A stretch of DNA of 64,000 bases. Origin: Candidatus Poribacteria bacterium. Its GTDB lineage: Bacteria > Poribacteria > WGA-4E > GCA-2687025. A program made the translations under genes and the position numbers. Position 1 is the stretch's first letter; every line of letters begins with the position of its first letter. The notes beneath the pieces were generated by a model. That model had not been told where the DNA came from and did no database searches. It saw only the letters and a program-made list of their open reading frames with translations. The DNA is taken from positions 74,000-137,999 of the forward strand of contig JAPPNK010000030.1 in the NCBI GenBank assembly GCA_028818695.1. The letters run 5' to 3'. Positions 32,462 to 40,296 of the stretch are shown in pieces.

Positions 32462-33340
32462 TTATTCGCTTACGCCGCTGTTTCGAATCGCGAGGAGAAC
32501 GGCGGAGCTGTCTAAACCGCCCATCCCGTCTGCGCAGAGCCGCTCCAGCAAACGCGCATGCTGATCGGCGAAGGGCAGCCGCAAGTTCGCTCCATCCGCG
32601 CATTCAAGAATCAGATGAAGGTCTTTCAGATGCTGCGACACGCGCGACTGGGGCGTGAAATCTTCCCGCGTCAGCTTTTCGCCCTTCGCGTCGATGGCGC
32701 TGGAGCGCGCGGGCGTTATTTTCGCCAGTTCCAAAAAACCGCCCCGTTCCAGACCTTGCGACTCGGCAAACAGCAGCGCCTCTGCCAGCGCCGCTCTGTT
32801 CAGTCCAAGCAGCAGGTTCGTCGCCAGTTTCGCCTTCATCCCGAACCCCGGCCCGCCGATATAGACGACGCGCGGCAGTACGCTTTCCATGAGAGGACGC
32901 AGCCGTTCAAACGCGGCGCGCCGTCCGCCCGCCATGAAAACCGCCTCCCCGGCGCGTATCTGCGCGCTTGAACCGGAGATGGGCGCGTCCAGATAATCGG
33001 CCCCGATCCCCCGCAGCCGTTTTTCAAGCTGAACGCTCGTCCGCGGGTCGCCTGTCGTCGCGTCAATGACAGCGCGGACAGGCGCGGCTCCTGAAAAAAC
33101 GCCCCCTTCTCCCAGAAGCGCCTCTTGAACGGCTTCAGCGTCCGGCAGGGAAAGAAAAACCGTTTCAGCGCTCATTTGGTTTAAATGAACAACGCGCCTT
33201 CCGCCCAGCTTCTCCAGCGCGTCCAGACGATTCGAATCGATGTCGAACCCCTCAACGCGGCAGCCGGCGGCGAGAAGGCGCTCCGCAATCGCCGTCCCCG
33301 CAAGCCCGACCCCGATCAACCCGACGGTTGAGACGCTCAT
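32462..33340 (-). CDS. 3-hydroxyisobutyrate-dehydrogenase-family oxidoreductase
   Basis: A 292-residue NAD(P)-dependent beta-hydroxyacid dehydrogenase. The Rossmann motif GLIGVGLAGTAIAERLLAAG is at residues 7-26, with acidic FDID after strand 2 suggesting NAD preference. The substrate-binding DAPISGSSAQIRAGE motif is near 137, and GFGMKAKLATNLLLG near 170 carries the catalytic Lys and Asn positions. Substrates of the family include 3-hydroxyisobutyrate, tartronate semialdehyde and 4-hydroxybutyrate; the choice here is open. It is ATGA-coupled to the small hypothetical gene upstream. Confidence 0.88.
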   Translation of the reverse strand: MSVSTVGLIGVGLAGTAIAERLLAAGCRVEGFDIDSNRLDALEKLGGRRVVHLNQMSAETVFLSLPDAEAVQEALLGEGGVFSGAAPVRAVIDATTGDPRTSVQLEKRLRGIGADYLDAPISGSSAQIRAGEAVFMAGGRRAAFERLRPLMESVLPRVVYIGGPGFGMKAKLATNLLLGLNRAALAEALLFAESQGLERGGFLELAKITPARSSAIDAKGEKLTREDFTPQSRVSQHLKDLHLILECADGANLRLPFADQHARLLERLCADGMGGLDSSAVLLAIRNSGVSE

Positions 33341-33690
33341 GCGTTTTCCGCCGCTTTTCGGTACGCCTCGGCGGCTTGTAGAATCGCGTCTGTCGGGTCT
33401 TCCATGTCGGCGCGGAGCGCGTCAAGGCGAGCCGCTTTTGCCGCGGCGGCAAGGCGGGGGCAGACGCACAGGACGACGACAGCCCCCGCCTCGGTCTCTT
33501 CTTGGACCGCCAGCGCCGCCTCTGTCTGCAGCTGTTCATCCCCGATCCCTGAAAGATGCGTCAACGCCGCATGCCGAACCGGCAGATCGGGAGCCAGCTC
33601 CGCCAGCAGCTTGTCAAAAGCGGCGACGCTCTCCGCGCTGGAATGAAGAAACGCGGCAAGTTTTACGGGGATGCGGCGCGGCTCATTCAT
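33337..33690 (-). CDS. Hypothetical protein
   Basis: A 117-residue cytoplasmic protein with no family I recognise. It alternates hydrophobic strands and helices (VKLAAFLHSS, AVVVLCVCPRLAAAAKAARL) and ends in an Ala-rich helix. No membrane segment or metal motif. Its start overlaps the end of the COG3014-like lipoprotein gene by 8 nt and its stop overlaps the dehydrogenase start by 4 nt, so it is embedded in a tight operon and is probably real. Confidence 0.6.
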   Translation of the reverse strand: MNEPRRIPVKLAAFLHSSAESVAAFDKLLAELAPDLPVRHAALTHLSGIGDEQLQTEAALAVQEETEAGAVVVLCVCPRLAAAAKAARLDALRADMEDPTDAILQAAEAYRKAAENA

Positions 33691-35050
33691 ACGTGCGGAA
33701 GTTGAAAATGGTCATCCTGTTGGGGAGTATCTCCACTTCTGGAATGGAATGCGTCCGTTTGCCGCCTTTCCCGCCGGTAAAACGAAGATGGACGTCATGC
33801 GTTCCCGGCGGCAGCTCCATTCGAAGTACGCTCACCAGCGCCGGCAGCGTTTGCCAGGAGCGCGTGTCGGCGTTTTCAGAGAAGAAGTTGAACAGCTCCA
33901 TGGCGATTTCCACGCCTTCGCCTTGGCGTTTGGCGGCTCCATGCGCCTTATGTTTCACGACTCCTCGAAGTACCGCCCGCAGCAGCATTCCCGGCAGCTC
34001 GGAGCGGTAGGTTCGATCCGACGCTTCGTTCAGATCCTCCGCCAGGACGCTGCGCGCTTGAACGCCGGCGGCGGACGCCTCCACGCCTGTGAACGCAGGG
34101 GGGGTCTCTTTCAGCGTCGGCAGCGCAATCCGCAGGAGATAATCCAGCTCCGCCTCCAAATAGTGGATATCAGCCCCGGCATAGACGGAAGCCGCATATC
34201 TGTCCGTCTGCCGGCGGTGGCTCTCCCGCTTCTTCTCGTCCTCGTACGTGTCCGATTTCAGTATCGGAATGACGACGTTCATCTCCTCCTTATGCGGTCC
34301 AAAGCCGGACTCATACAGGATTACCAGCTCGCCCAGCCCGTCTTTAGACGGATCAGGCGCGCCGTATTTTTGTTCGTAAAGCTCCGCTTCCTGCGTGAAG
34401 TTCAGCTGACGCGCGAGAAGAACAAGCCGCCGCCCAATGTCCGGCGGGGCTTTGACGCCGCCGGAATCGCTGTAGACGCTGTAGTACTCTTCTGCCGCGC
34501 GGTAGGAAATGAAAGCGTCGTTCGTTTCCCCCGCCCACTCAAACAGCATGCCCGCAAAATACGCAAGGAACGCCGCCGCCTCAAAAGCGTAATCGTCGTC
34601 CTCGTCCGCATAGTATTGAATAAGGCGAAGCCCCCTCCTCGCCTCGACAAGCGCGTCGTCCACATCGCCGTCGTACACGTAATTCAACGCGCGGTAGTAA
34701 TGGATCAGCAGCCGCTCAACGCGGGAGCCAGGGTACGGGCGGACGGTGTCGTTCGTCGCCAGGGCGGCCGCTTCCGTGGAAAGGCGGCGCGTGTAAAGGT
34801 CTTCAGAGACCGCTTCGGCGATCTCAAAAGCGTTGTTGCTTGTCTGGTAATCGTTCGCATAATGCGCGACAAGCCCCAGCTCAAGCAGGTCGGGCAGGAC
34901 AGGCTCCAGGTCCTTTCTCAGCGTCTCAACCGCTTCGACGTACGCGCCCTGCGCCATCTGCCGACGCTGCGCCTCCATGTTGTATTGGGAGCATCCAGCA
35001 AGCAGCACTGCGCACAGAGACGCCCCCAAATGCAGCGCAAGTTTTTTCAT
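33683..35050 (-). CDS. COG3014-like lipoprotein, partner of LpoB-like protein
   Basis: A 455-residue lipoprotein (lipobox LLAGC, Cys20) with helical TPR-like stretches: YVEAVETLRKDLEP near 37, YYRALNYVYDGDVDDALVEARRGL near 117, then FAGMLFEWAGETNDAFISYRAAEEYY near 165. The C-terminal part is beta-rich and ends in a pattern (GTHDVHLRF, RMTIFNFRTY) that I associate with COG3014 proteins encoded beside LpoB-type activators. That neighbourhood holds here: the LpoB-like gene lies 2 nt upstream. Likely outer-membrane anchored, in the periplasm, role in cell-wall synthesis inferred from context. Confidence 0.75.
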   Translation of the reverse strand: MKKLALHLGASLCAVLLAGCSQYNMEAQRRQMAQGAYVEAVETLRKDLEPVLPDLLELGLVAHYANDYQTSNNAFEIAEAVSEDLYTRRLSTEAAALATNDTVRPYPGSRVERLLIHYYRALNYVYDGDVDDALVEARRGLRLIQYYADEDDDYAFEAAAFLAYFAGMLFEWAGETNDAFISYRAAEEYYSVYSDSGGVKAPPDIGRRLVLLARQLNFTQEAELYEQKYGAPDPSKDGLGELVILYESGFGPHKEEMNVVIPILKSDTYEDEKKRESHRRQTDRYAASVYAGADIHYLEAELDYLLRIALPTLKETPPAFTGVEASAAGVQARSVLAEDLNEASDRTYRSELPGMLLRAVLRGVVKHKAHGAAKRQGEGVEIAMELFNFFSENADTRSWQTLPALVSVLRMELPPGTHDVHLRFTGGKGGKRTHSIPEVEILPNRMTIFNFRTYE

Positions 35051-35052
35051 GG

Positions 35053-35670
35053 TTATAGAACGGTTCGTTTCCGCTGAATGTACTTCTTCAGTTTTTCAGG
35101 GCGAATCCAAACTTTTTCGTTCGTCTCAATGTTGGTGAGCGTCAGGTCAACCTGATAAAACAGAATCTGCTCGCCTCCTTCGCGGTCTTCGATGGTGTTC
35201 ACTTCGCCCGTCATCATGTAGTCCGCTCCGAGCTCCATTCCCATCTCCTTGATCGTCTCCAGGCTTGCGTTGGCGCGCTGGTCAAGCCGCTCATCGCGCA
35301 GCTCGTTGCGTTCCTCAGCGCCCGCCACAACGGAGACCCGACCCGAATTGACAAACGCCCGCTCAATGTCGGTGATGAAAGTGGCGGCGGGAATATGCTC
35401 CATCCCGCGGTTGCGAATCGACCCGACGATGACGACCGGCTTTTTGCCGCCGTTGGAGCTGGTGAATTGCGTGATCCAGACATGGTTTAGGCAGTCCATG
35501 ATCATTTTCTGCGCCACCTGCTGCGAATCGGTATCGTTCCATCGACCCGACAGGTCCACCACTTCGGACGGATCAAGGCGGGTGACCCTTTTGCCGGAAC
35601 CGCACCCTGCGGCGGCTGCCAGCATAACGACCATCGAAAAACAAGCGACCTGCGCGACGTACCGTTTCAT
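35053..35670 (-). CDS. LpoB-like penicillin-binding-protein activator lipoprotein
   Basis: A 205-residue lipoprotein (AAAGC lipobox, Cys23) resembling LpoB, the outer-membrane lipoprotein that activates PBP1b in Proteobacteria. Family-like stretches: DLSGRWNDTDSQQVAQKMI near residue 40, KPVVIVGSIRNRGMEHI near 75, FITDIERAFVNSGRVSVV near 95, and LGADYMMTGEVNTIED near 145. ATG start with AGGAGC at 8 nt; the frame is open further upstream without a site. First gene of a minus-strand operon with a good promoter. Confidence 0.85.
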   Translation of the reverse strand: MKRYVAQVACFSMVVMLAAAAGCGSGKRVTRLDPSEVVDLSGRWNDTDSQQVAQKMIMDCLNHVWITQFTSSNGGKKPVVIVGSIRNRGMEHIPAATFITDIERAFVNSGRVSVVAGAEERNELRDERLDQRANASLETIKEMGMELGADYMMTGEVNTIEDREGGEQILFYQVDLTLTNIETNEKVWIRPEKLKKYIQRKRTVL

Positions 35671-35717
35671 TCGGATGCTCCTGAATAATGACAACGCTGC
35701 TGTTTACAGGTATCTTT

Positions 35718-35746
35718 AACATAGCATGAAGCGGTATGGTTGACAA
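35718..35746 (-). promoter_or_regulatory. Sigma-70-type promoter for the LpoB-like operon
   Basis: On the minus strand TTGTCA, 17-nt spacer, TATGTT, ending about 48 nt before the LpoB-like ATG. It lies in the short divergent spacer shared with the membrane-protein gene at 35777. Confidence 0.55.
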
Positions 35747-35776
35747 GAAATCAACTGGCACAGAAGGGCGGACCGT

Positions 35777-36388
35777 TTGGCGGCAAGAAAAACAGACGCG
35801 GGCGGCGGAGAGCTGTCGGAGGTGCGGGTCGAGTCGTATGCCGACAGAACGCTGCCGGTTGAGCGGAGCGTCCTGCGCAGATGGTTGAAACGGCGCCTGC
35901 CCGCCGTTTTGATTGCGGCGGCGGTGTTGATCGGTCCCTTTCTCGGCGGATATGTTTTGACGCAGCGTCTGCGCATGTCGCAGTTTGAGGCGGCGTACGA
36001 AGCCCTTGAACAGGAGATACGCGCCAACGCGGCGGCGCTGGCGGACTTATCCTCCGCGGCGGCGGCGGCGGCGGACGGCGATTTCGCCCGCGCCGAAAAT
36101 CTGCCCCCCGACTTCAGCGCTTCTCGATGGAAACTTGCGGCGGGCAAGCTGAACATGCTCAACCCGAAAACGCTTCAAGCCGCCGATTTCTACGGCAGGC
36201 TTGAGTCGCTGACTGCGCAGTATGAACGCGCGATGGGGTATGTTCAGCGTTTCAGGACGGCGGAAGCTGCCGACTCCGAACAGGCTGCGTCAGCCCAGCT
36301 CGCGGCTCAAAGCGCGTTCCAACAGCTGGCAAAAAACCTGCAAGAGCTGCGCAGGCAGGCGGACGCGCTGACGGAGCCTGACGAATGA
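35777..36388 (+). CDS. Hypothetical membrane protein
   Basis: A 203-residue protein with a short basic cytoplasmic N-terminus, one membrane segment (LPAVLIAAAVLIGPFLGGYVL, roughly 41-61) and an Ala/Glu-rich, coiled-coil-like extracytoplasmic part. I do not recognise it. TTG start, with AGAAGGGCGGA at suitable spacing. The last 4 residues before the end (TEPDE) and the DNA just beyond are duplicated at the end of the next gene. Start of an unfamiliar four-gene island. Confidence 0.6.
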   Translation: MAARKTDAGGGELSEVRVESYADRTLPVERSVLRRWLKRRLPAVLIAAAVLIGPFLGGYVLTQRLRMSQFEAAYEALEQEIRANAAALADLSSAAAAAADGDFARAENLPPDFSASRWKLAAGKLNMLNPKTLQAADFYGRLESLTAQYERAMGYVQRFRTAEAADSEQAASAQLAAQSAFQQLAKNLQELRRQADALTEPDE

Positions 36389-36406
36389 ATCGAGGCTGAC
36401 GTATGA
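36359..36406 (+). repeat. Duplicated gene-end segment, copy 1
   Basis: GCGGACGCGCTGACGGAGC, then a stop region and CGAGGCTG, spanning the end of one gene and the spacer before the next. A second version lies at 37492-37543, giving both proteins the tail ADALTE-x-DE. Confidence 0.7.
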
Positions 36407-37521
36407 AAAATGAAAGACGCCGTAAAGCGCGCGGCGTCTTCGTCCGCGCGCTCAGAATCGTTCTTGCGGCGGGAGCTGTTTTGGCTTACTGGTATTCTGT
36501 TCATCTTGCCCTAGATCTGAAAGCGAAGATCGACGCGGACGAGCCGAGAGGCGAATGGTTCGTTCGAGACAAGAATGAAAATCGACCCCGCTACATCGGT
36601 CCGCAAAACGCAGACGCGCTCCTCTCCGCGCTGCGCTTCGACATGGGCGAAGAGAAAAGCGACGCGCAGACAGCGGAACTGAAGGCGCATTTTGAGCGGG
36701 TCTTAGAGCGCGGCGCCGTCTTTCAAGACAACATGGACATGTTCCATTTCGGTCCGGCGCTCATGCGCCGTTTCAGGGAGGCGGCTGAGTATGAGCGGCA
36801 GCGGGTTGCGGAGCATTCTGAAGACGCAGACTTTCCCTCCATTCGCGCGCTGTATGATCTGCCCGAAAGCGCGTCATGGACGGAGCTGGAAAATGCCCTC
36901 ATGGACGGCGATCTGAAAAAATGGAAGGACGCAAAGAAGGGGCTGGATTCCATTGTAAATCATCGCATTAAAGCCGAGAAAGAATCGACGAGCGGGACGT
37001 TGCGCGAGACGCTGCGGACAACGCTCCCGTTTGCGCTGATGTTTGTGTTGTTGGGTTCCTGGGGGTTGACCAGACCGTTCATCCGGAGCGCCAAGTCTAA
37101 CAGCCGCGGGATACGGCTTATACAGGATAAGGGAAAAGCAAAGCTAGCGGTCGTATTTTTGCTCATCTGGTGCGCATGTGGATCCAGCGCTTTCATGCTG
37201 AACGGGCCAAGTTCGGCGCTCAACTGGGGGGACGATTATACGAAGACGAAATCGTTTCTAAGAGAGGCGCAGGAAAAGAAGCGGACAGCGCGGGAGCTGC
37301 TATATAGAATTAGAGCTGGCAATGAGCGCGGGTATTCTGACTTCGACGATCTTGCAACGGCAACAGAGATACAGCGGCATCGGGGAAAGAAAATTGCGAC
37401 CAGTATGCTGTTTTCCGCCGCGATACTCCCGATCAGCTTTGGCATGGTGGCATGGTTGATCATAAGATGGAGGGCGGCGCTTCAAGCGAATGCGGACGCG
37501 CTGACGGAGCATGATGAATGA
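36403..37521 (+). CDS. Hypothetical membrane protein
   Basis: A 372-residue protein with four hydrophobic segments: near residues 16-36 (IVLAAGAVLAYWYSVHLAL), 206-222 (LPFALMFVLLGSWGLT), 246-266 and 335-357. Between the first two is a 160-residue hydrophilic helical domain. No family recognised. Its tail NADALTEHDE repeats that of the preceding gene, as does the DNA following it. ATG start; ribosome-binding site is weak (GAGGCTGACGT). Probably co-transcribed with the upstream gene (14-nt gap). Confidence 0.6.
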   Translation: MKNERRRKARGVFVRALRIVLAAGAVLAYWYSVHLALDLKAKIDADEPRGEWFVRDKNENRPRYIGPQNADALLSALRFDMGEEKSDAQTAELKAHFERVLERGAVFQDNMDMFHFGPALMRRFREAAEYERQRVAEHSEDADFPSIRALYDLPESASWTELENALMDGDLKKWKDAKKGLDSIVNHRIKAEKESTSGTLRETLRTTLPFALMFVLLGSWGLTRPFIRSAKSNSRGIRLIQDKGKAKLAVVFLLIWCACGSSAFMLNGPSSALNWGDDYTKTKSFLREAQEKKRTARELLYRIRAGNERGYSDFDDLATATEIQRHRGKKIATSMLFSAAILPISFGMVAWLIIRWRAALQANADALTEHDE

Positions 37522-37543
37522 GCGACTCGAGGCTGGATATATG
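37492..37543 (+). repeat. Duplicated gene-end segment, copy 2
   Basis: Matches the segment at 36359-36406 with a few changes and a 4-nt insertion. Followed within 20 nt by TATAAT (37562), which lacks a properly spaced -35: the TTGACA seen lies only 8 nt before it. Confidence 0.7.
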
Positions 37544-37620
37544 AGAGTTGACATGGTCAGGTATAATGAGTACGCAGCATGCAACGCGGCGGAAGAGTAA
37601 AGAGTGGACGGAGGACGTCG

Positions 37621-38469
37621 ATGAGCAAAAAGCGGTTGACAATGGCTTTGGCGTACATGGCACTGGCATTAGCCTGGGCGGGATGCGGCGGCAAGCCGAC
37701 AGCGGAGGAGCGGGCGGTTAAGAGGGCGTCGGAGGAGCTGGAGGCGCCGGTGGCGGAGTCGACGCGCCTAGTAGCGCCGACAGCGGAGTTTTTGGAGTTT
37801 CCGAGCGGACGCGGCGCGCATGAAGGCGGCGTGGCTGAATATGCGGCAGCGTATAAGGCATATCAAGCGGCGTCCGCGGCGCTGCTGGCGGCGGCTCCCG
37901 ACGAAGGATGGGCGGTGCTGGCTGAATTAGAAGCGGCGTATCAAGTGCCGCGGGGAGCGCGTGCGGCGTATGTGTCGCCAAAGACGCTGGCGGCAGTGCA
38001 GGCGGCGGCTCCTGATGAGTATGCGGCGTGGGAAGTAGCGGCCGCGAGGATTACCGCGGCATGGGGCGCGTTGGCGCCTGATGAGAGGGCGGCGCATGAA
38101 GCAGCGCGGGATGAATTAGACGCGGCGTGGGATGAATTAGACGCGGCGGAGGCGGCGCTGAAGGCGGTGGCTCCTGATGAATATGCGGCGATGGAAGCGG
38201 CGTTTGAATCGATGTTGGCTAAATTAGAGGCGGCTGAATTAGAGGCGACGTTGAGCTGGGCGATTGCGGCTCCTGGTGAACAGACAGCACAGGTTGATGC
38301 GGCGCTAAAGGCGGCGTTTCCTGATGAATGGGCGGCGATGGAAGCGGCGGCGGAGGCGATGGCACGGGCGGCGCCTAGTGAGTATGCGGCGTATAAGGCG
38401 GCGGAGGCAAGGTTTAACGCAACGTCGTGGGCTCCTGCTTATGATCGGACGGAAGGCGTCAATGAGTAA
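37621..38469 (+). CDS. Lipoprotein of 11-residue amphipathic repeats
   Basis: A 282-residue protein with a clear lipoprotein signal (MSKKRLTMALAYMALALAWAGC in two parts; Cys22). The mature part is about one-third Ala and is built of units of roughly 11 residues, for example APDEYAAWEVA, APDERAAHEAA, APDEYAAMEAA, FPDEWAAMEAA and APSEYAAYKAA, with more degenerate units between. Such 11-mers form amphipathic helices in other proteins. Function unknown; a membrane-surface or stress role would be guesswork. GGAGGACGTCG precedes the ATG. The start region resembles that of the next gene (ATGAGCAAAAAGCGG versus ATGAGTAAAGAGCGG), suggesting shared ancestry. It overlaps that gene by 8 nt. Confidence 0.7.
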   Translation: MSKKRLTMALAYMALALAWAGCGGKPTAEERAVKRASEELEAPVAESTRLVAPTAEFLEFPSGRGAHEGGVAEYAAAYKAYQAASAALLAAAPDEGWAVLAELEAAYQVPRGARAAYVSPKTLAAVQAAAPDEYAAWEVAAARITAAWGALAPDERAAHEAARDELDAAWDELDAAEAALKAVAPDEYAAMEAAFESMLAKLEAAELEATLSWAIAAPGEQTAQVDAALKAAFPDEWAAMEAAAEAMARAAPSEYAAYKAAEARFNATSWAPAYDRTEGVNE

Positions 38470-39481
38470 AGAGCGGCATTATCCGTCTCTCCGCAGTCAA
38501 CATCATACTCGGCTTCTGAAAAAGTATGGAGCCTACTGCCAAGGCTGCGGGCGCAATTTTAGAAGCAATCCAAAAGCCCTACAAGTTGACCATATCCGAC
38601 CCAGATCCGACGATGGAACGGACGCATTCGAGAACTTAACCCTGTTATGCCGTCAATGCAACCAAACCAAAAGCGACCAGATGACGATAACAGGCTTACA
38701 ACTGCACAATCGGATCAGGCGTATTTTACTGCCTGAAAACGAAACCAATCTGAAACTGGGACTCCGCGCATACAAAAAATGGCGGAAGGCGTTTGCAGCG
38801 AATGCGCGGGCGGTGTTTGAATATGTGAAGGCGGTCAAGGCTGCGTGGGATCAGTGTGCGGGGGCAATGGACGCAGCGTGGGATCAGTGTGCGGGGGCAA
38901 TGGACGCGGCGCGGGATCGATATGAAGAGGAGGAGTGGTATCGGGATACGGGGGACATGGACGGGGAGTGGACTGAATATGAATGGGATGGATATGAAGA
39001 GGAGGAGTGGGAGGAGGGCACGGACGAGGCGTGGGATCGCTATACAGAGGCAACGGATGAGGCGTGGGATCAATATAGCGCGACAATGGACAAGGCGAGA
39101 TCGTCGAAGTGGTTTAAATATAGCGAAACGTTGTCGTCGGTGTGGGATCAGTATGCGGAGGTAACGGACGAGGCATGGGCTAAATTAAAGTCGGCGGGAT
39201 CGGCGGCGAGGGCTGCATTAGACGCGGCGCGGGAGCAGTATATGGCGGCGCTGTCGAAGGCGCGGGATGAATATGAAGAGGAGGAAGTGCAGGATGCGTG
39301 GGACGAGTATAAGGCGGCAACGGACAAGGCGCGGGATCAGTATGAGAAGGCAAAATACAAGGCAAAGGTGGCTGTGGACGATGAATATAAGGCGGCGCTG
39401 TCAACGGCGCAGGTCGAATTAGACGAGGCGTTGATAGTGACGCGGGCGAAAAAGCAGAAACCGCCCGCGTTCATCCGCTAA
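38462..39481 (+). CDS. HNH endonuclease domain fused to 11-residue repeats
   Basis: A 339-residue protein. Residues 1-75 hold an HNH nuclease: CQGCG near 23, LQVDHIRPRSDDG near 37 (the DH pair), ENLTLLCRQCNQTKSD near 54, giving two CxxC zinc pairs and the catalytic His. From about residue 120 to the end there are units such as AWDQCAGAMDA, AWDRYTEATDE, AWDQYSATMDK and AWDEYKAATDK, broken by acidic EEEE patches. No signal peptide. GGAAGG precedes the ATG. HNH domains cut DNA in many defence and mobile systems; the repeat tail is not something I know. Acidic, helical and low in complexity, it may be for self-association. Confidence 0.72.
   Translation: MSKERHYPSLRSQHHTRLLKKYGAYCQGCGRNFRSNPKALQVDHIRPRSDDGTDAFENLTLLCRQCNQTKSDQMTITGLQLHNRIRRILLPENETNLKLGLRAYKKWRKAFAANARAVFEYVKAVKAAWDQCAGAMDAAWDQCAGAMDAARDRYEEEEWYRDTGDMDGEWTEYEWDGYEEEEWEEGTDEAWDRYTEATDEAWDQYSATMDKARSSKWFKYSETLSSVWDQYAEVTDEAWAKLKSAGSAARAALDAAREQYMAALSKARDEYEEEEVQDAWDEYKAATDKARDQYEKAKYKAKVAVDDEYKAALSTAQVELDEALIVTRAKKQKPPAFIR
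38843..38908 (+). repeat. 33-bp tandem duplication inside the HNH gene
   Basis: Two adjacent 33-bp units, identical but for the last base, encode AWDQCAGAMDA twice. Such identity at DNA level shows recent expansion of the 11-residue repeat. Confidence 0.85.
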
Positions 39482-39519
39482 CATATCCCAATTAAAGCCT
39501 TAAGATCAACGCCCCGCCC

Positions 39520-39548
39520 TTGACGCCCCCGCATCCGCGCGCTACAAT
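39520..39548 (+). promoter_or_regulatory. Sigma-70-type promoter for gmk-rpoZ
   Basis: TTGACG, 17-nt spacer, TACAAT. Transcription would start near 39555, about 55 nt before the gmk ATG chosen. Confidence 0.65.
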
Positions 39549-39609
39549 CTTAAATAAGCCGACCATGAACAACCTGTATCCGTTCCGCATCCGTCAGAGG
39601 CAATGCCGC

Positions 39610-40260
39610 ATGCGTTCAAACGGCGCATCTTTTTATCGAGAGTTGTTGGCGTCTCCGCCTGTGTTGGCGGTTTTGTCGGGACCTTCAGGCTGCGGCAAAA
39701 CGACCGTGGCGGACGCTTACGTCAAAAAAAAGTCCGCCCGCTGCTCCGTCTCGGCGACGACGCGCCCCCCAAGAGCGGGCGAACGGCACGGCGTCGACTA
39801 CTTTTTCATGAGCGACGCCGAATTCGACGCATGCATACGGAACGGCGAACTGGCGGAATGGGCGACGATGTACGGCAGGCATCGATACGGCACATTGAAC
39901 CGAACGATACAGGACGCTCAGAAGGTCGGCGGCGATCTCCTGCTGGTGATCGATCCGCAGGGCGGGGCGCAGATACGGGCAAAGTACCCGCTTGCCGCGC
40001 TGATACTGCTTGTGCCGCCCAGCATGAAGGCGCTGAAACGGCGGTTGATGCGGCGCGGAACCGACTCTGAAGAGGAGCGGGAAGCGCGCGTCCAAGAAGC
40101 CTTGAACGAGATACAGGCGGCGAATTTTTACGACTATGTGATCGAAAACAGGGACGGCAAAATCGACGAAGCGGTGAAAGCGCTGGAGGCGGTGATGGAA
40201 GCCGAGAGGCGCAAGATGGCAGCTCGCCAAGCAGCGTTTGCGGCGGCGGCATCCCAATGA
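39610..40260 (+). CDS. gmk: Guanylate kinase
   Basis: A 216-residue guanylate kinase (GMP + ATP to GDP + ADP). P-loop LSGPSGCGKTT lies at residues 23-33; SVSATTRPPRAGERHGVDYFF near 47-67 in pieces is the GMP-binding block; LVIDPQGGAQIR near 115 is a variant of the usual LEIDVQGA, and RRGTDSEEE near 145 is the lid. The C-terminal extension is Ala-rich. Start at the third in-frame ATG, which has AGAGGC at suitable spacing; earlier starts overlap or crowd the promoter. Followed by rpoZ, the classical gmk-rpoZ pair. Confidence 0.92.
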   Translation: MRSNGASFYRELLASPPVLAVLSGPSGCGKTTVADAYVKKKSARCSVSATTRPPRAGERHGVDYFFMSDAEFDACIRNGELAEWATMYGRHRYGTLNRTIQDAQKVGGDLLLVIDPQGGAQIRAKYPLAALILLVPPSMKALKRRLMRRGTDSEEEREARVQEALNEIQAANFYDYVIENRDGKIDEAVKALEAVMEAERRKMAARQAAFAAAASQ

Positions 40261-40296
40261 ATCCATCGAACAGGCACATGCTAAGGAGCGTTTGAG

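Noticed and set aside
37548-37567. TTGACA and TATAAT upstream of the repeat lipoprotein gene
   Set aside because: They are only 8 nt apart, so cannot be used together; TATAAT alone may still be a -10.
39483-39505. TATCCCAATTAAAGCC as a solo end of a family B element
   Set aside because: Only about 10 positions agree and no partner end or core is present.
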